Both the position numbers and the translations under genes were made by a program. A stretch of DNA of 27,723 bases from a virus: IMG/VR virus record IMGVR_UViG_3300049008_000014, positions 1-27,723 of that record; one strand, 5' to 3'. Below, in pieces: positions 7,359-13,885 of the stretch. A model generated the notes under the pieces. The model saw only the letters and a list, made by a program, of their open reading frames with translations, did no database searches and was not told the DNA's origin. How positions within the stretch are numbered: the first letter of the stretch is position 1; each line of letters opens with the position of its first letter.

Positions 7359-8036
7359 ATGGCCATCAACTTAAAAACCACCTCCAGCCTAGCAAGCAAC
7401 GGCGCCAAGCTGCTTGTCTACGGCCAAGCCGGCGCAGGCAAGACCACCCTGGCGGCAACCCTGCCAAACCCAATCATCCTGAGCGCCGAGGGCGGCCTGC
7501 TCTCAATCCAAGACGCAAACCTGCCCTACATCGAGGTCACTTCCATGGCCACCCTGATGGAAGCCTACTCTTGGCTGCGCGACAGCCACGAGGCCAAAGA
7601 CTATCAATCGGTGGCGCTGGACTCAATCAGCGAGATTGCCGAGGTTGTCCTAAACGCCGAAAAGAAGAGCAACAAGGACCCGCGAGCAGCCTACGGCGCC
7701 ATGCAAGAGCAGATGGCGGACATTATTCGCGCCTTCCGCGACCTGACTGGCCGCCACGTCTACATGAGCGCTAAGCTAGAAAAGACGCAGGACGAGATGG
7801 GCCGGGTTCTCTATTCGCCATCGATGCCGGGTAACAAAACCGGCCAGGCTTTGCCCTACTTCTTCGACGAGGTTCTGGCCCTGCGAGTCGAAAAAGACGC
7901 CGAGGGGATCAGCCAGCGGGCACTCATGTGCGACTCGGACGGCCTCTGGCTGGCGAAGGATCGCAGCGGCAAGCTCGGAGCCTGGGAGCCGGCCGACCTC
8001 GGCCAGATCATTGCAAAGATTGGCGGTGCCAAATGA
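7359..8036 (+). CDS. Sak4-like RecA-fold ATPase (single-strand annealing)
   Basis: A 225-residue ATPase of the AAA_24 / Sak4 type, a shortened RecA-like core used by phages for recombination, usually with an SSB partner. Walker A is GQAGAGKT (22-29), and a Walker B-like strand SVALDS (D88) follows. Later YMSAKLEK and the GNKTGQALPYFFDEVLAL segment are characteristic of phage Sak4-type proteins. It binds ssDNA and promotes annealing in characterised relatives; here that is inferred by family. The neighbouring DUF669 protein is the usual SSB-like partner. The stop overlaps the next ATG (ATGA at 8033-8036). Confidence 0.85.
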   Translation: MAINLKTTSSLASNGAKLLVYGQAGAGKTTLAATLPNPIILSAEGGLLSIQDANLPYIEVTSMATLMEAYSWLRDSHEAKDYQSVALDSISEIAEVVLNAEKKSNKDPRAAYGAMQEQMADIIRAFRDLTGRHVYMSAKLEKTQDEMGRVLYSPSMPGNKTGQALPYFFDEVLALRVEKDAEGISQRALMCDSDGLWLAKDRSGKLGAWEPADLGQIIAKIGGAK

Positions 8037-8398
8037 TCGCCGTCTGGTTGGCCTGCAAAGAAGCCGAGCGCCTGGCAACCGAGGCTCGCCGGGTTGTTGA
8101 GGACGCCATGATCGAGCAGTTCAAGGTGGCCAAGGACATGGAGGGCACGAAGACCTTCATGAACGCAGGCTACACGGTCAAGATCGCTGGCCGCCTGAAC
8201 CACAAGATCGACAGCGACAAGCTCCAAGCGATCGCTGCCGAGGCCGGCCTGGCCGAGCACCTCGGCTCACTATTTCGGTGGAAACCGGAAATCAATTCGT
8301 CGGCCTGGAAATCAGCCGATGAATCCATCACGCGCCCGCTCTTGGGTGCGATCACCACCACGGCGGGCCGCCCGTCTTTTTCAATCACCAAGGAATAA
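8033..8398 (+). CDS. Unknown recombination-module protein
   Basis: A 121-residue protein found between the Sak4-like ATPase and the DUF669 protein, a position often taken by a small conserved unknown in phage recombination modules. The N-terminal half is a long charged helix (ACKEAERLATEARRVVEDAM). The middle has NHKIDSDKLQAIAAEAGL and the end SLFRWKPEINSSAWKSADES, the latter resembling phage unknowns with a short WKP motif. I cannot assign a function; an accessory factor for annealing is possible. The ATG is fixed by the ATGA overlap with the previous stop. Confidence 0.8.
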   Translation: MIAVWLACKEAERLATEARRVVEDAMIEQFKVAKDMEGTKTFMNAGYTVKIAGRLNHKIDSDKLQAIAAEAGLAEHLGSLFRWKPEINSSAWKSADESITRPLLGAITTTAGRPSFSITKE

Positions 8399-8401
8399 AT
8401 C

Positions 8402-8875
8402 ATGGCTACTCTCGGACAAGACTACGTTGCAGCAGACCTCCCCATGGGCAAGTCTTTCGAGCCCCTGCCTGCAGGCTGGTACACGGCAGCCATAACGCAG
8501 GCAACCGTCAAAGACACCAAGGCGGGCACTGGCCGCTACATCTCGCTGAAGTACGACATTACCGGCCCCAGCCACCAGGGTCGCACCATCTTTGGCAACC
8601 TGAACATTTCCAACCCGAACCCGAAAGCCGAGGAGATCGGACGCCAGCAACTGAATAGCCTGATGCGAGCGATCGGCCTGGCGAAGGTGAACGACACGGA
8701 CCAACTCATCGGCGGGCAACTGAAGATCAAGCTGGCGATCACCACGAGCGACCAATACGGCGAGGGCAACGACGTCAAAGACTTCGCCACCATTGCCGGC
8801 GGGGCAATGCCCGCGGCAAGCAAGCCGGCGGCACCTGCTGCTGGCGCTAAGGCTGCGCCGCCCTGGGCCAAGTGA
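8402..8875 (+). CDS. DUF669-type ssDNA-binding-like protein
   Basis: A 157-residue protein matching the DUF669 phage family, SSB-like OB-fold proteins next to annealases. It has the family-typical start (LPAGWYTAAI), then ISLKYDITGPSHQGRTIF, QLNSLMRAIGL and GGQLKIKLA. The tail is Ala/Pro-rich (ASKPAAPAAGAKAAPPWAK), a flexible C-terminal tip similar in layout to SSB tails but lacking their acidic end. It probably coats ssDNA and works with the Sak4-like ATPase. It begins 3 nt after the previous stop and is followed by the only strong terminator of the rightward block. Confidence 0.83.
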   Translation: MATLGQDYVAADLPMGKSFEPLPAGWYTAAITQATVKDTKAGTGRYISLKYDITGPSHQGRTIFGNLNISNPNPKAEEIGRQQLNSLMRAIGLAKVNDTDQLIGGQLKIKLAITTSDQYGEGNDVKDFATIAGGAMPAASKPAAPAAGAKAAPPWAK

Positions 8876-8889
8876 GATAGCGTGACGGG

Positions 8890-8925
8890 GCGTGACAGAT
8901 AAATCTAGGAACCTGTCACGCTTTT
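8890..8925 (+). terminator. Intrinsic terminator after DUF669 gene
   Basis: GCGTGACAG (8890-8898) and CTGTCACGC (8913-8921) form a perfect 9-bp stem with a 14-nt loop, followed by TTTT (8922-8925). A second GCGTGAC copy lies at 8880-8886, so an alternative pairing or a protein-binding role is possible. It splits the recombination genes into two sub-operons; partial termination would lower expression of downstream genes. Confidence 0.7.
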
Positions 8926-8950
8926 ACCTTACAAAACAAGGAGTTAGACC

Positions 8951-9118
8951 ATGATTATCAAGTTGACCAAAGAAGAGATTACAGAAGCCATCCTTGAGTG
9001 GACGAACAACCGGATGGACTTTGACTTCCAAGAGCACGGGTTCAACACGGTGGAATTACTCTACTCCAATGGCTGCGAAGTCTCCTGGGTTGAGCCCGCC
9101 AAGGCCGAGGCTACCTAA
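8951..9118 (+). CDS. Small acidic unknown protein
   Basis: A 55-residue protein beginning MIIKLTKEEITEAI and ending KAEAT. It is predicted as an N-terminal helix then a short beta segment (NTVELLYSNGCEVSW). It is too small to assign by motif. A strong ribosome site (AAGGAG, 9 nt before ATG) and the TAATG overlap with the next start argue that it is a true gene in the same transcript as the nuclease. Similar tiny acidic proteins are frequent in phage early regions. Confidence 0.72.
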   Translation: MIIKLTKEEITEAILEWTNNRMDFDFQEHGFNTVELLYSNGCEVSWVEPAKAEAT

Positions 9119-10092
9119 TGTCAGCAATCCCAATCCCCGACGAGGTGGCGCAAGCCATCGACGCCGCTCACGAACGCCAGGTCGAGCTACCCAGGTCGCA
9201 CCTCGGCGCCAGCCAGCTTGGTCACGCTTGCGACAGGTGGCTGTGGCTGTCGTTTCGCTGGGCGGTGCGCGAGCCTTTCCCTGGTCGCATCCTGCGCTTG
9301 TTTCGGCGGGGCCGGATGGAGGAGGCAACAATAGCGGCGGACCTCAAGGCGATTGGGATTGACATTCACAGCACCGAGGGCGCCCAGGCCCGCGTTGATT
9401 TTGGCTCGCACGTCAGTGGCAGCCTGGACGGCATCATTGAATCTGGCGTCCCCGGTGCGCCGAAGGCTCGGCACATTTTCGAGGCCAAGACGCATTCCAA
9501 GAAATCCTTTGACGATCTGGTCAAGCACGGCGTGGAGAAATCCAAGCCGGTCCATAGCGCCCAGATGCAGGTCTACATGCACGGCACGAACATCGATCGC
9601 GCTTTGTACTTTGCAGTCTGCAAAGACGATGACCGCATCTACACCGAGCGTTTGCGGTACAGCCGCACCGAGGCCGAGCGCCTGATTGCTCGCGGCCACC
9701 GCATCGCCCTGGCGGACAGGATGCCTGAGCCGCTATCCAGTAACCCGGCATGGTACGAATGCAAGTTCTGCGCTGGGCATGACTTCTGCCACGGCAGCAA
9801 GAAAACCAAAGAGGTCAATTGCCGCACCTGCGCCCACAGCACCGCCGAGCCCTCAACGCCGGACAGCGATGCGCACTGGACATGCGCACGATTTGACCGC
9901 AGCGTTATCCCAATTGAAACCCAGTACACCGGCTGCGGGTCGCATGCTCTGCACCCCGACATGGTGCCCTGGCGACGCCTGGACGGGCCGGACGCTTGGA
10001 CGGCGATCTATGTCATTGATGGGCGGGAGGTTGCCAACGGGGAGGGGGATGCAAATGTTTATGCTAGCCGGGAGTTGCTAAGTGCTCCGTGA
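9118..10092 (+). CDS. PD-(D/E)XK exonuclease with Cas4/AddB-type Fe-S cysteines
   Basis: A 324-residue predicted nuclease. The core shows GSLDGI (D104), FEAKT (E122, K124) and QMQVYM (Q149, Y153), the RecB-like active-site set. One Cys before the core (C38, in GHACDRWLW) and CX2CX5C after it (C215, C218, C224) reproduce the layout that holds a 4Fe-4S cluster in Cas4 and AddB. A second Cys set (C235, C238, C256, C273) forms an extra, possibly zinc-binding, C-terminal module. It likely resects DNA ends to give ssDNA for the annealase and SSB encoded upstream. Its end overlaps the helicase start by 11 nt. Function is by family; the iron-sulfur cluster is inferred from spacing. Confidence 0.86.
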   Translation: MSAIPIPDEVAQAIDAAHERQVELPRSHLGASQLGHACDRWLWLSFRWAVREPFPGRILRLFRRGRMEEATIAADLKAIGIDIHSTEGAQARVDFGSHVSGSLDGIIESGVPGAPKARHIFEAKTHSKKSFDDLVKHGVEKSKPVHSAQMQVYMHGTNIDRALYFAVCKDDDRIYTERLRYSRTEAERLIARGHRIALADRMPEPLSSNPAWYECKFCAGHDFCHGSKKTKEVNCRTCAHSTAEPSTPDSDAHWTCARFDRSVIPIETQYTGCGSHALHPDMVPWRRLDGPDAWTAIYVIDGREVANGEGDANVYASRELLSAP

Positions 10093-11689
10093 CTACCAAC
10101 AGCGCACCATAGACCAGCTTTACGCCTGGTTCGACCGCAACAACACCGGCAACCCCTGCTTGGTGCTGCCCACCGGCTCGGGCAAGAGCCACATCATTGC
10201 AGCCCTGTGCAAGCGGGTATTGCAGGAGTGGCCGGACAGCCAGATTCTGATGCTGACCCATGTCAAGGAACTCATTGAGCAGAACGTGGAGAAGTTGCGC
10301 CAGCACTGGCCCGATGTGCCGGTTGGCATCTACAGCGCGAGCATCGGCAAGAAACAGTTGGGCGAGCCAATCACCTTTGCCGGCATCCAGTCGGTGCGCG
10401 AGAAGGCCGCGCTGCTCGGGCACGTTGATCTAGTGCTGGTGGACGAGTGCCACTTGATTGCGCACAAGGACCAAGGCGGCTACCGCAGCCTGCTGGCCGC
10501 ACTGTTGGCGATCAACCCTCGCCTGCGGGTAGTGGGCCTGACCGCCACGCCTTACCGCCTCGGGCACGGCATGATTACCGACGAGCCCGCCATTTTCAAA
10601 GAGCTCATTGAGCCCACCAACATCCTCGAGCTCGTGCGCCTCGGCCACCTGGCGCCGCTACGCTCCAAGCACACCACGGCGCAGCTGGACACCAGCGAGG
10701 TTCACAAGCGCGGCGGGGAGTTTATCGAGGCCGAACTCCAGGCCGCAGTGGACACCGAAGACCAGAACAATTCCGTTGTGCGCGAGATCATCAAGCTCGC
10801 CGGGGATCGCAAAGCCTGGCTGGCCTTCTGCTCTGGCGTCCAGCATGCCTGGAACATATGTGACAAGTTGAACGAGCTCGGCATCATCGCGGACTGCATC
10901 ACCGGCGGCACTTCCAAACGTGAACGCGAGCGCATCATCGGCGAATTCAAGGCGGGCCGTATCCGCTGCCTGACGAACGCCAATGTCCTGACCACCGGAT
11001 TTGATTACCCGGACATTGACATGATCGCCATGTTGCGCCCCACGATGAGCCCAGGCCTCTACGTCCAGATGGCGGGCCGGGGTTTGCGGCCAAAGAGCCA
11101 CGCCGATCACTGCCTGGTGCTCGATTTTGCCTCAGTGGTGGCCACCCACGGACCCATCACCCACGTCAGGCCGCCCAACAAAAAGGGCGAGAAGGAAGGC
11201 GCCGCGCCGGTGAAGGTATGCGACAACTGTCAAGAGTTATGCGCCCTGGCGGCCCGTGTATGCCCTGCCTGCGGGCATCCGTTCCCGGAGCCGGAGCCCA
11301 AGAAACTCAAACTGCAGAACGATGACATTATGGGCTTGGCTGGCAAGGAAATGTCGGTCACTGCCTGGCGCTGGCGCAAGCATGTCAGCCGCGCCAGCGG
11401 GCAAGAAATGCTGATGGTGACGTACTACGGTGCGCTCTCCGATGCGCCAGTGTCCGAATACATGCCGATCAACAATCCAGGCTACGCGGGCGAGAAGGCC
11501 CGCAGGACCGTGGCAACGATTGCCGTAGATGCCGATGTGCTTGTGTCAGACCTCTACAACCCGCTGGATGTGGTGGCCGATATTCTGTCCTGCGGCGAGC
11601 CGCCAGACATGATTGAGTTCAAGATGGACGGTAAATATCACCGTGTTATGCAACGAAAATGGAAACTAGATGCGCCACAAACAGCCTGA
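10082..11689 (+). CDS. SF2 DEAD/DEAH-box helicase with zinc ribbon
   Basis: A 535-residue superfamily 2 helicase of the SSL2/RecG-like phage type. Motifs in order: Q-like DYQQRTIDQL at the N-terminus, Walker A LPTGSGKS (29-36), DECH (121-124), TATPYR (154-159), and motif VI QMAGRGLR (329-336). A four-Cys ribbon follows (C380, C383, C394, C397). The start is GTG: an in-frame TAA directly precedes it and GGGAG lies 7 nt upstream, so it cannot start earlier. Together with the nuclease it resembles a resection or branch-processing pair for recombination-dependent replication. The C-terminal 130 residues are phage-specific and unassigned. Confidence 0.92.
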   Translation: MLRDYQQRTIDQLYAWFDRNNTGNPCLVLPTGSGKSHIIAALCKRVLQEWPDSQILMLTHVKELIEQNVEKLRQHWPDVPVGIYSASIGKKQLGEPITFAGIQSVREKAALLGHVDLVLVDECHLIAHKDQGGYRSLLAALLAINPRLRVVGLTATPYRLGHGMITDEPAIFKELIEPTNILELVRLGHLAPLRSKHTTAQLDTSEVHKRGGEFIEAELQAAVDTEDQNNSVVREIIKLAGDRKAWLAFCSGVQHAWNICDKLNELGIIADCITGGTSKRERERIIGEFKAGRIRCLTNANVLTTGFDYPDIDMIAMLRPTMSPGLYVQMAGRGLRPKSHADHCLVLDFASVVATHGPITHVRPPNKKGEKEGAAPVKVCDNCQELCALAARVCPACGHPFPEPEPKKLKLQNDDIMGLAGKEMSVTAWRWRKHVSRASGQEMLMVTYYGALSDAPVSEYMPINNPGYAGEKARRTVATIAVDADVLVSDLYNPLDVVADILSCGEPPDMIEFKMDGKYHRVMQRKWKLDAPQTA

Positions 11690-11861
11690 GATCGTGACGA
11701 TCTACTACAACGCAATCAAGGCCGGCCCGCCGCGTTGCTGCCACAGCTGCGAGATGTACGGCACGGACGGCCTGTGCGTGGAGTTCTTCAAGGAGCCGCC
11801 GGAGGACTTCGCCGCCACGCCGGATGCCTGCGACAAGTGGACGATGGACGTGCCATTCTGA
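11670..11861 (+). CDS. Small Cys-rich (possible zinc) protein
   Basis: A 63-residue protein with CCHSC (C23, C24, C27), C36 and a final C54 in DACDKW. The CX2C...C...C-x2-W layout is that of a small metal-binding protein. It overlaps the helicase end by 20 nt and shares a TGATG junction with the next gene, so it belongs to this transcript. GGAA lies 5-6 nt before ATG. A nucleic-acid-binding or nuclease-assisting role is only a guess. The larger protein at 26314-26715 has a similar cysteine-and-tryptophan signature. Confidence 0.78.
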   Translation: MRHKQPEIVTIYYNAIKAGPPRCCHSCEMYGTDGLCVEFFKEPPEDFAATPDACDKWTMDVPF

Positions 11862-12196
11862 TGAAAACAGAACACGAAGAACAACGCGAACTGGTGCAAT
11901 GGATACGCCAGGCCTGCGGGGTGCGGGTTTTCGCGGTGCCCAACGGCGGCCTGCGAGGCATCGCCGCCGCTGGCCGCCTGAAGGCCGAAGGCGTCTCGGC
12001 TGGAGTGCCTGACCTGTTCGTCCCGGCCTGGTTGTGCTGGATCGAGATGAAGCGGGAGAAGGGCGGCAGCGTCTCGCCAGAGCAGCAGAGTTGGCATGAC
12101 TACCTGCGCAACCTGGGGCACCATGTGATCGTTGGGCGCGGGCAAGAAGATGCTAAAGAAAAGATGCGAAACCTAGGGTTTGTACCTAAGAATTGA
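11861..12196 (+). CDS. VRR-NUC domain nuclease
   Basis: A 111-residue protein that is nearly all VRR-NUC domain, a PD-(D/E)XK-type fold. Motifs: an N-terminal E-E-Q pair (residues 4-8), VPNGG (26-30), GVPDLFV (D51), WIEMKRE (E62, K64) and Q75 in SPEQQSWHDYL. Phage stand-alone VRR-NUC proteins are thought to resolve branched DNA (Holliday or flap structures); the biochemical role here is inferred. The ATG is fixed by the TGATG overlap with the previous gene. After its stop comes an 8-base T-run, but without a stable hairpin. Confidence 0.88.
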   Translation: MKTEHEEQRELVQWIRQACGVRVFAVPNGGLRGIAAAGRLKAEGVSAGVPDLFVPAWLCWIEMKREKGGSVSPEQQSWHDYLRNLGHHVIVGRGQEDAKEKMRNLGFVPKN

Positions 12197-12205
12197 TGCT
12201 TTTTT

Positions 12206-12436
12206 TTGGGTAATATCCTCTTACACCAACCCGCAACCGGACCGGAGCCCAACATAAAGATCAACACCACCCACACCCTCTACGCGCCCGCCAAGGCCGA
12301 AGAGATCGCCGCCTTGCTGACCATTGACGGCGACGGCTGGACCTACAAGGCCAAGCACGATCCCCTGGGCACCGGCTGGTCTTTCATCGAAGTGTTCGAC
12401 GAAGACCAGTTCATCATTGGCCGCGTGACCTTTTAA
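12206..12436 (+). CDS. Small unknown protein with non-standard start
   Basis: A conserved-looking reading frame of up to 76 residues (TLYAPAKAEEIAALLTIDGD, then WTYKAKHDP and a C-terminal FIEVFDEDQFIIGRVTF). No ATG or GTG is available at the front: the first usable codon is TTG at 12206 without a ribosome site. GGAG precedes an ATA codon at 12254 by 6 nt, which would give a 60-residue protein beginning at the conserved-looking part. The frame is the same as that of the VRR-NUC gene, separated by a single TGA. Start and expression are unsure; the coding character of the latter part is good. Confidence 0.5.
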   Translation: MGNILLHQPATGPEPNIKINTTHTLYAPAKAEEIAALLTIDGDGWTYKAKHDPLGTGWSFIEVFDEDQFIIGRVTF

Positions 12437-12448
12437 CCTGGAGCCCTC

Positions 12449-12523
12449 ATGATTTCCGACACCCTCTTCGCCATAGCCCTAGGGCTTGCTGGCGCCACCT
12501 TTCTCTTCTTGGCACTGTCATGA
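12449..12523 (+). CDS. 24-residue single-membrane-span microprotein
   Basis: Reading MISDTLFAIALGLAGATFLF then LALS, nearly the whole protein is one hydrophobic helix. TGGAG 5-6 nt before ATG and the ATGA overlap with the next gene (12520-12523) support translation. The location among other tiny genes argues for a real, coupled gene. Role unknown; an inner-membrane microprotein or a translation-coupling leader are both possible. Confidence 0.55.
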   Translation: MISDTLFAIALGLAGATFLFLALS

Positions 12524-12798
12524 ACGGCGCCCCACCCTGCCCGATAGACAGCGTGGAATTCGTCTATGACATTGACGAAGTGGACGCCCCCCTGGTCTGT
12601 CACCTGGACTACGAGCCAGAGTGTTTTGGCCGCGGCGATCACCCAGACTACCCCAGCACCATGTGCCTGGCGGCGGCGTACATCAAGGACGTGGACATTC
12701 TCGGCCTCCTGAGCCCCGACAAGATCGAGGCGATTGAGTTGCTCGCCTTGGACGAGCAAGAGCGATTTGATGGAGATGGTGGGTACGATGAAGAATAA
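12520..12798 (+). CDS. Acidic unknown protein
   Basis: A 92-residue very acidic protein (runs such as VYDIDEVDAP and FDGDGGYDEE). It contains three cysteines spread without a clear metal motif and a segment ALDEQERF near the C-terminus. Start fixed by ATGA overlap with the microprotein. Its end overlaps the next gene by 11 nt. No recognised domain. High acidity is common among phage early proteins that mimic DNA or bind host factors, but nothing here specifies that. Confidence 0.65.
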   Translation: MNGAPPCPIDSVEFVYDIDEVDAPLVCHLDYEPECFGRGDHPDYPSTMCLAAAYIKDVDILGLLSPDKIEAIELLALDEQERFDGDGGYDEE

Positions 12799-12994
12799 AC
12801 CGCCGAGCATCGGATGGTGGCCATGCGGACCGCACTGGCTGCGCTGGTGGGATGGCAAGCACTGGTCCTGGCCATGCTTTGATTCTGACAGCATGAATTC
12901 GGTGGCAACGTATGGCAACCGGATTGACAAGAACGCAAAGGACGTTAGATGGTATCCACGGCCCGCATGGTGGCCAGAGAGGTCAAAGACATGA
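12788..12994 (+). CDS. Tryptophan-rich small protein
   Basis: A 68-residue protein with about ten tryptophans. They occur as IGWWPCGPHWLRWWDG, then KHWSWPCF, then RWYPRPAWWPERSK. Two CysPro elements flank the first cluster. The pattern of repeated W-x-W(W) resembles SH3-like or lectin/wall-binding repeats, but the protein is too short to decide. Frame is supported by overlap of 11 nt with the upstream gene and ATGA to the next (12991-12994). Function unknown. Confidence 0.65.
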   Translation: MKNKPPSIGWWPCGPHWLRWWDGKHWSWPCFDSDSMNSVATYGNRIDKNAKDVRWYPRPAWWPERSKT

Positions 12995-13095
12995 ACGATA
13001 GGGAAGAATACTTCTGCCGCGCTGCGGCCCGCCAAAGCCTGTTCTGCGCCGTCTGGGTCGTCGCCCTAGTGGCGCTGATTGCGTGGTTGGCATGA
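12991..13095 (+). CDS. 34-residue single-span membrane microprotein
   Basis: MNDREEYFCRAAARQ is followed by a hydrophobic helix (LFCAVWVVALVALIAWLA). A charged N-terminus and one transmembrane span. Start and stop both lie in ATGA overlaps with the neighbours (12991-12994 and 13092-13095), a strong sign of a coupled chain. Function unknown. Confidence 0.6.
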   Translation: MNDREEYFCRAAARQSLFCAVWVVALVALIAWLA

Positions 13096-13223
13096 CACAC
13101 ATCGGCTGGATGATCCTTGAAAGCAATGTCTGCATCCTGCTCACTAGGCGCCGCGAAGAGATGCAGTACTGGGTAGACCTCGGATGCGATGCGGTGCCGC
13201 TGTATGCAGTGCCCCCGGTGTAA
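13092..13223 (+). CDS. 43-residue unknown protein
   Basis: A small protein (MTHIGWMILESNVCILLTRR, then EEMQYWVDLGCDAVPLYAV). It reads like a single beta-alpha-beta unit and has no recognised motif. Its ATG overlaps the previous stop (ATGA) and its end overlaps the zinc-ribbon gene by 20 nt. Probably real because it fits the overlap chain, but only that. Confidence 0.5.
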   Translation: MTHIGWMILESNVCILLTRRREEMQYWVDLGCDAVPLYAVPPV

Positions 13224-13461
13224 CGCGCCAGCCGGCGTGCTTGAGACTAGGCAACGCCCCAATAACCTGACTTGGAGACGCTATAAATGTTACAACAACC
13301 ACCGGTTTTCCACAACGGAACAACTAAGCGGTTCGCCCGTTCGCTCGACGAAGCCTTCGGGGGAGACGGGTACGCCATATATCACTACAGAAACCGGTGG
13401 AGTTGGGTCAACCGCGTTGCCGTCTGCGTTCTTTGCGCTTTGGCACTGGTGTGGGGAGTGA
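13204..13461 (+). CDS. Zinc-ribbon protein (Ogr/NrdR-like N-terminus)
   Basis: An 85-residue protein with CPRCNAPAGVLETRQ and a second pair YKCYNNHRF, a zinc-ribbon of CX2C...CX3H type followed by STTEQ. This N-terminal half is a familiar phage small protein thought to bind DNA or RNA. The C-terminal half (from about residue 45) lies over the coding sequence of the next gene in another frame and has low-complexity composition, so it may be spacer or a real overlap. ATG at 13204 is just before the first CX2C; an upstream in-frame ATG at 13189 is possible. Confidence 0.65.
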   Translation: MQCPRCNAPAGVLETRQRPNNLTWRRYKCYNNHRFSTTEQLSGSPVRSTKPSGETGTPYITTETGGVGSTALPSAFFALWHWCGE

Positions 13462-13475
13462 CGTTATGGACCTGA
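13287..13475 (+). CDS. Small single-span membrane protein
   Basis: A 62-residue protein: a soluble N-terminus with the motif RSLDEAFGGDGYAIYHY, a form often seen in small phage proteins, then one membrane helix (RVAVCVLCALALVWGVTLW). It overlaps the zinc-ribbon gene by 175 nt in another frame and the endolysin start by 10 nt. The motif at the front suggests that this frame is translated. Position next to the lysis genes is suggestive but not proof of a lysis role. Confidence 0.6.
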   Translation: MLQQPPVFHNGTTKRFARSLDEAFGGDGYAIYHYRNRWSWVNRVAVCVLCALALVWGVTLWT

Positions 13476-13885
13476 AGAGCCAGTTGCTACGCGAGGAAGG
13501 CGCCGAGTCCTGCGCCTATCAGGACAGTCTCGGCTACTGGACCATCGGCGTAGGCCGGCTGATCGACTCGCGCAAGGGCGGCGGGTTGTCGCCAGACGAG
13601 ATCGACTTTTTGCTTGAGAACGATATTAAGCGCAACTACGAGGCGGTGCTGGCTGCGCTGCCGTGGATGGAAAAGTTGAACGATGCCCGTCAGGCCGTGC
13701 TCATTGGCATGGCGTTTCAGATGGGCTTGAAGGGACTGCTCCAGTTCAAGCGGACGCTGGGCAGCGTTGAGGATGGACAGTTTGCCGAGGCCGCAGCAGA
13801 AATTCTAGAAAGCAAGTGGGCACAGCAGACGCCTAAACGGGCGTATCGCATGGCCAAGCAGATGGAGACAGGCGAATGGCACTAG
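13466..13885 (+). CDS. GH24 endolysin (T4-type lysozyme)
   Basis: A 139-residue muramidase cutting the glycan strands of peptidoglycan. The catalytic triad aligns exactly with T4 lysozyme: E11 (REEG), D20 (YQDS) and T26 (YWTIGVG). The following LSPDEIDFLLENDI and the C-terminal QTPKRAYRMAKQMETGEW are family-typical. GGGGAG about 7 nt before ATG sets the start; a longer frame from 13397 reads through the shadow of the upstream gene. There is no signal peptide or SAR helix, so the holin encoded directly after is probably needed for release. Confidence 0.95.
   Translation: MDLKSQLLREEGAESCAYQDSLGYWTIGVGRLIDSRKGGGLSPDEIDFLLENDIKRNYEAVLAALPWMEKLNDARQAVLIGMAFQMGLKGLLQFKRTLGSVEDGQFAEAAAEILESKWAQQTPKRAYRMAKQMETGEWH

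Noticed and set aside
10658-11110. 150-codon minus-strand frame inside the SF2 helicase
   Set aside because: Antisense of helicase motifs; no independent support.
12160-12207. Intrinsic terminator after VRR-NUC
   Set aside because: The T-run is good, but the only stem (AAACC-TAG-GGTTT) is short and more than 15 nt away from the T-run.
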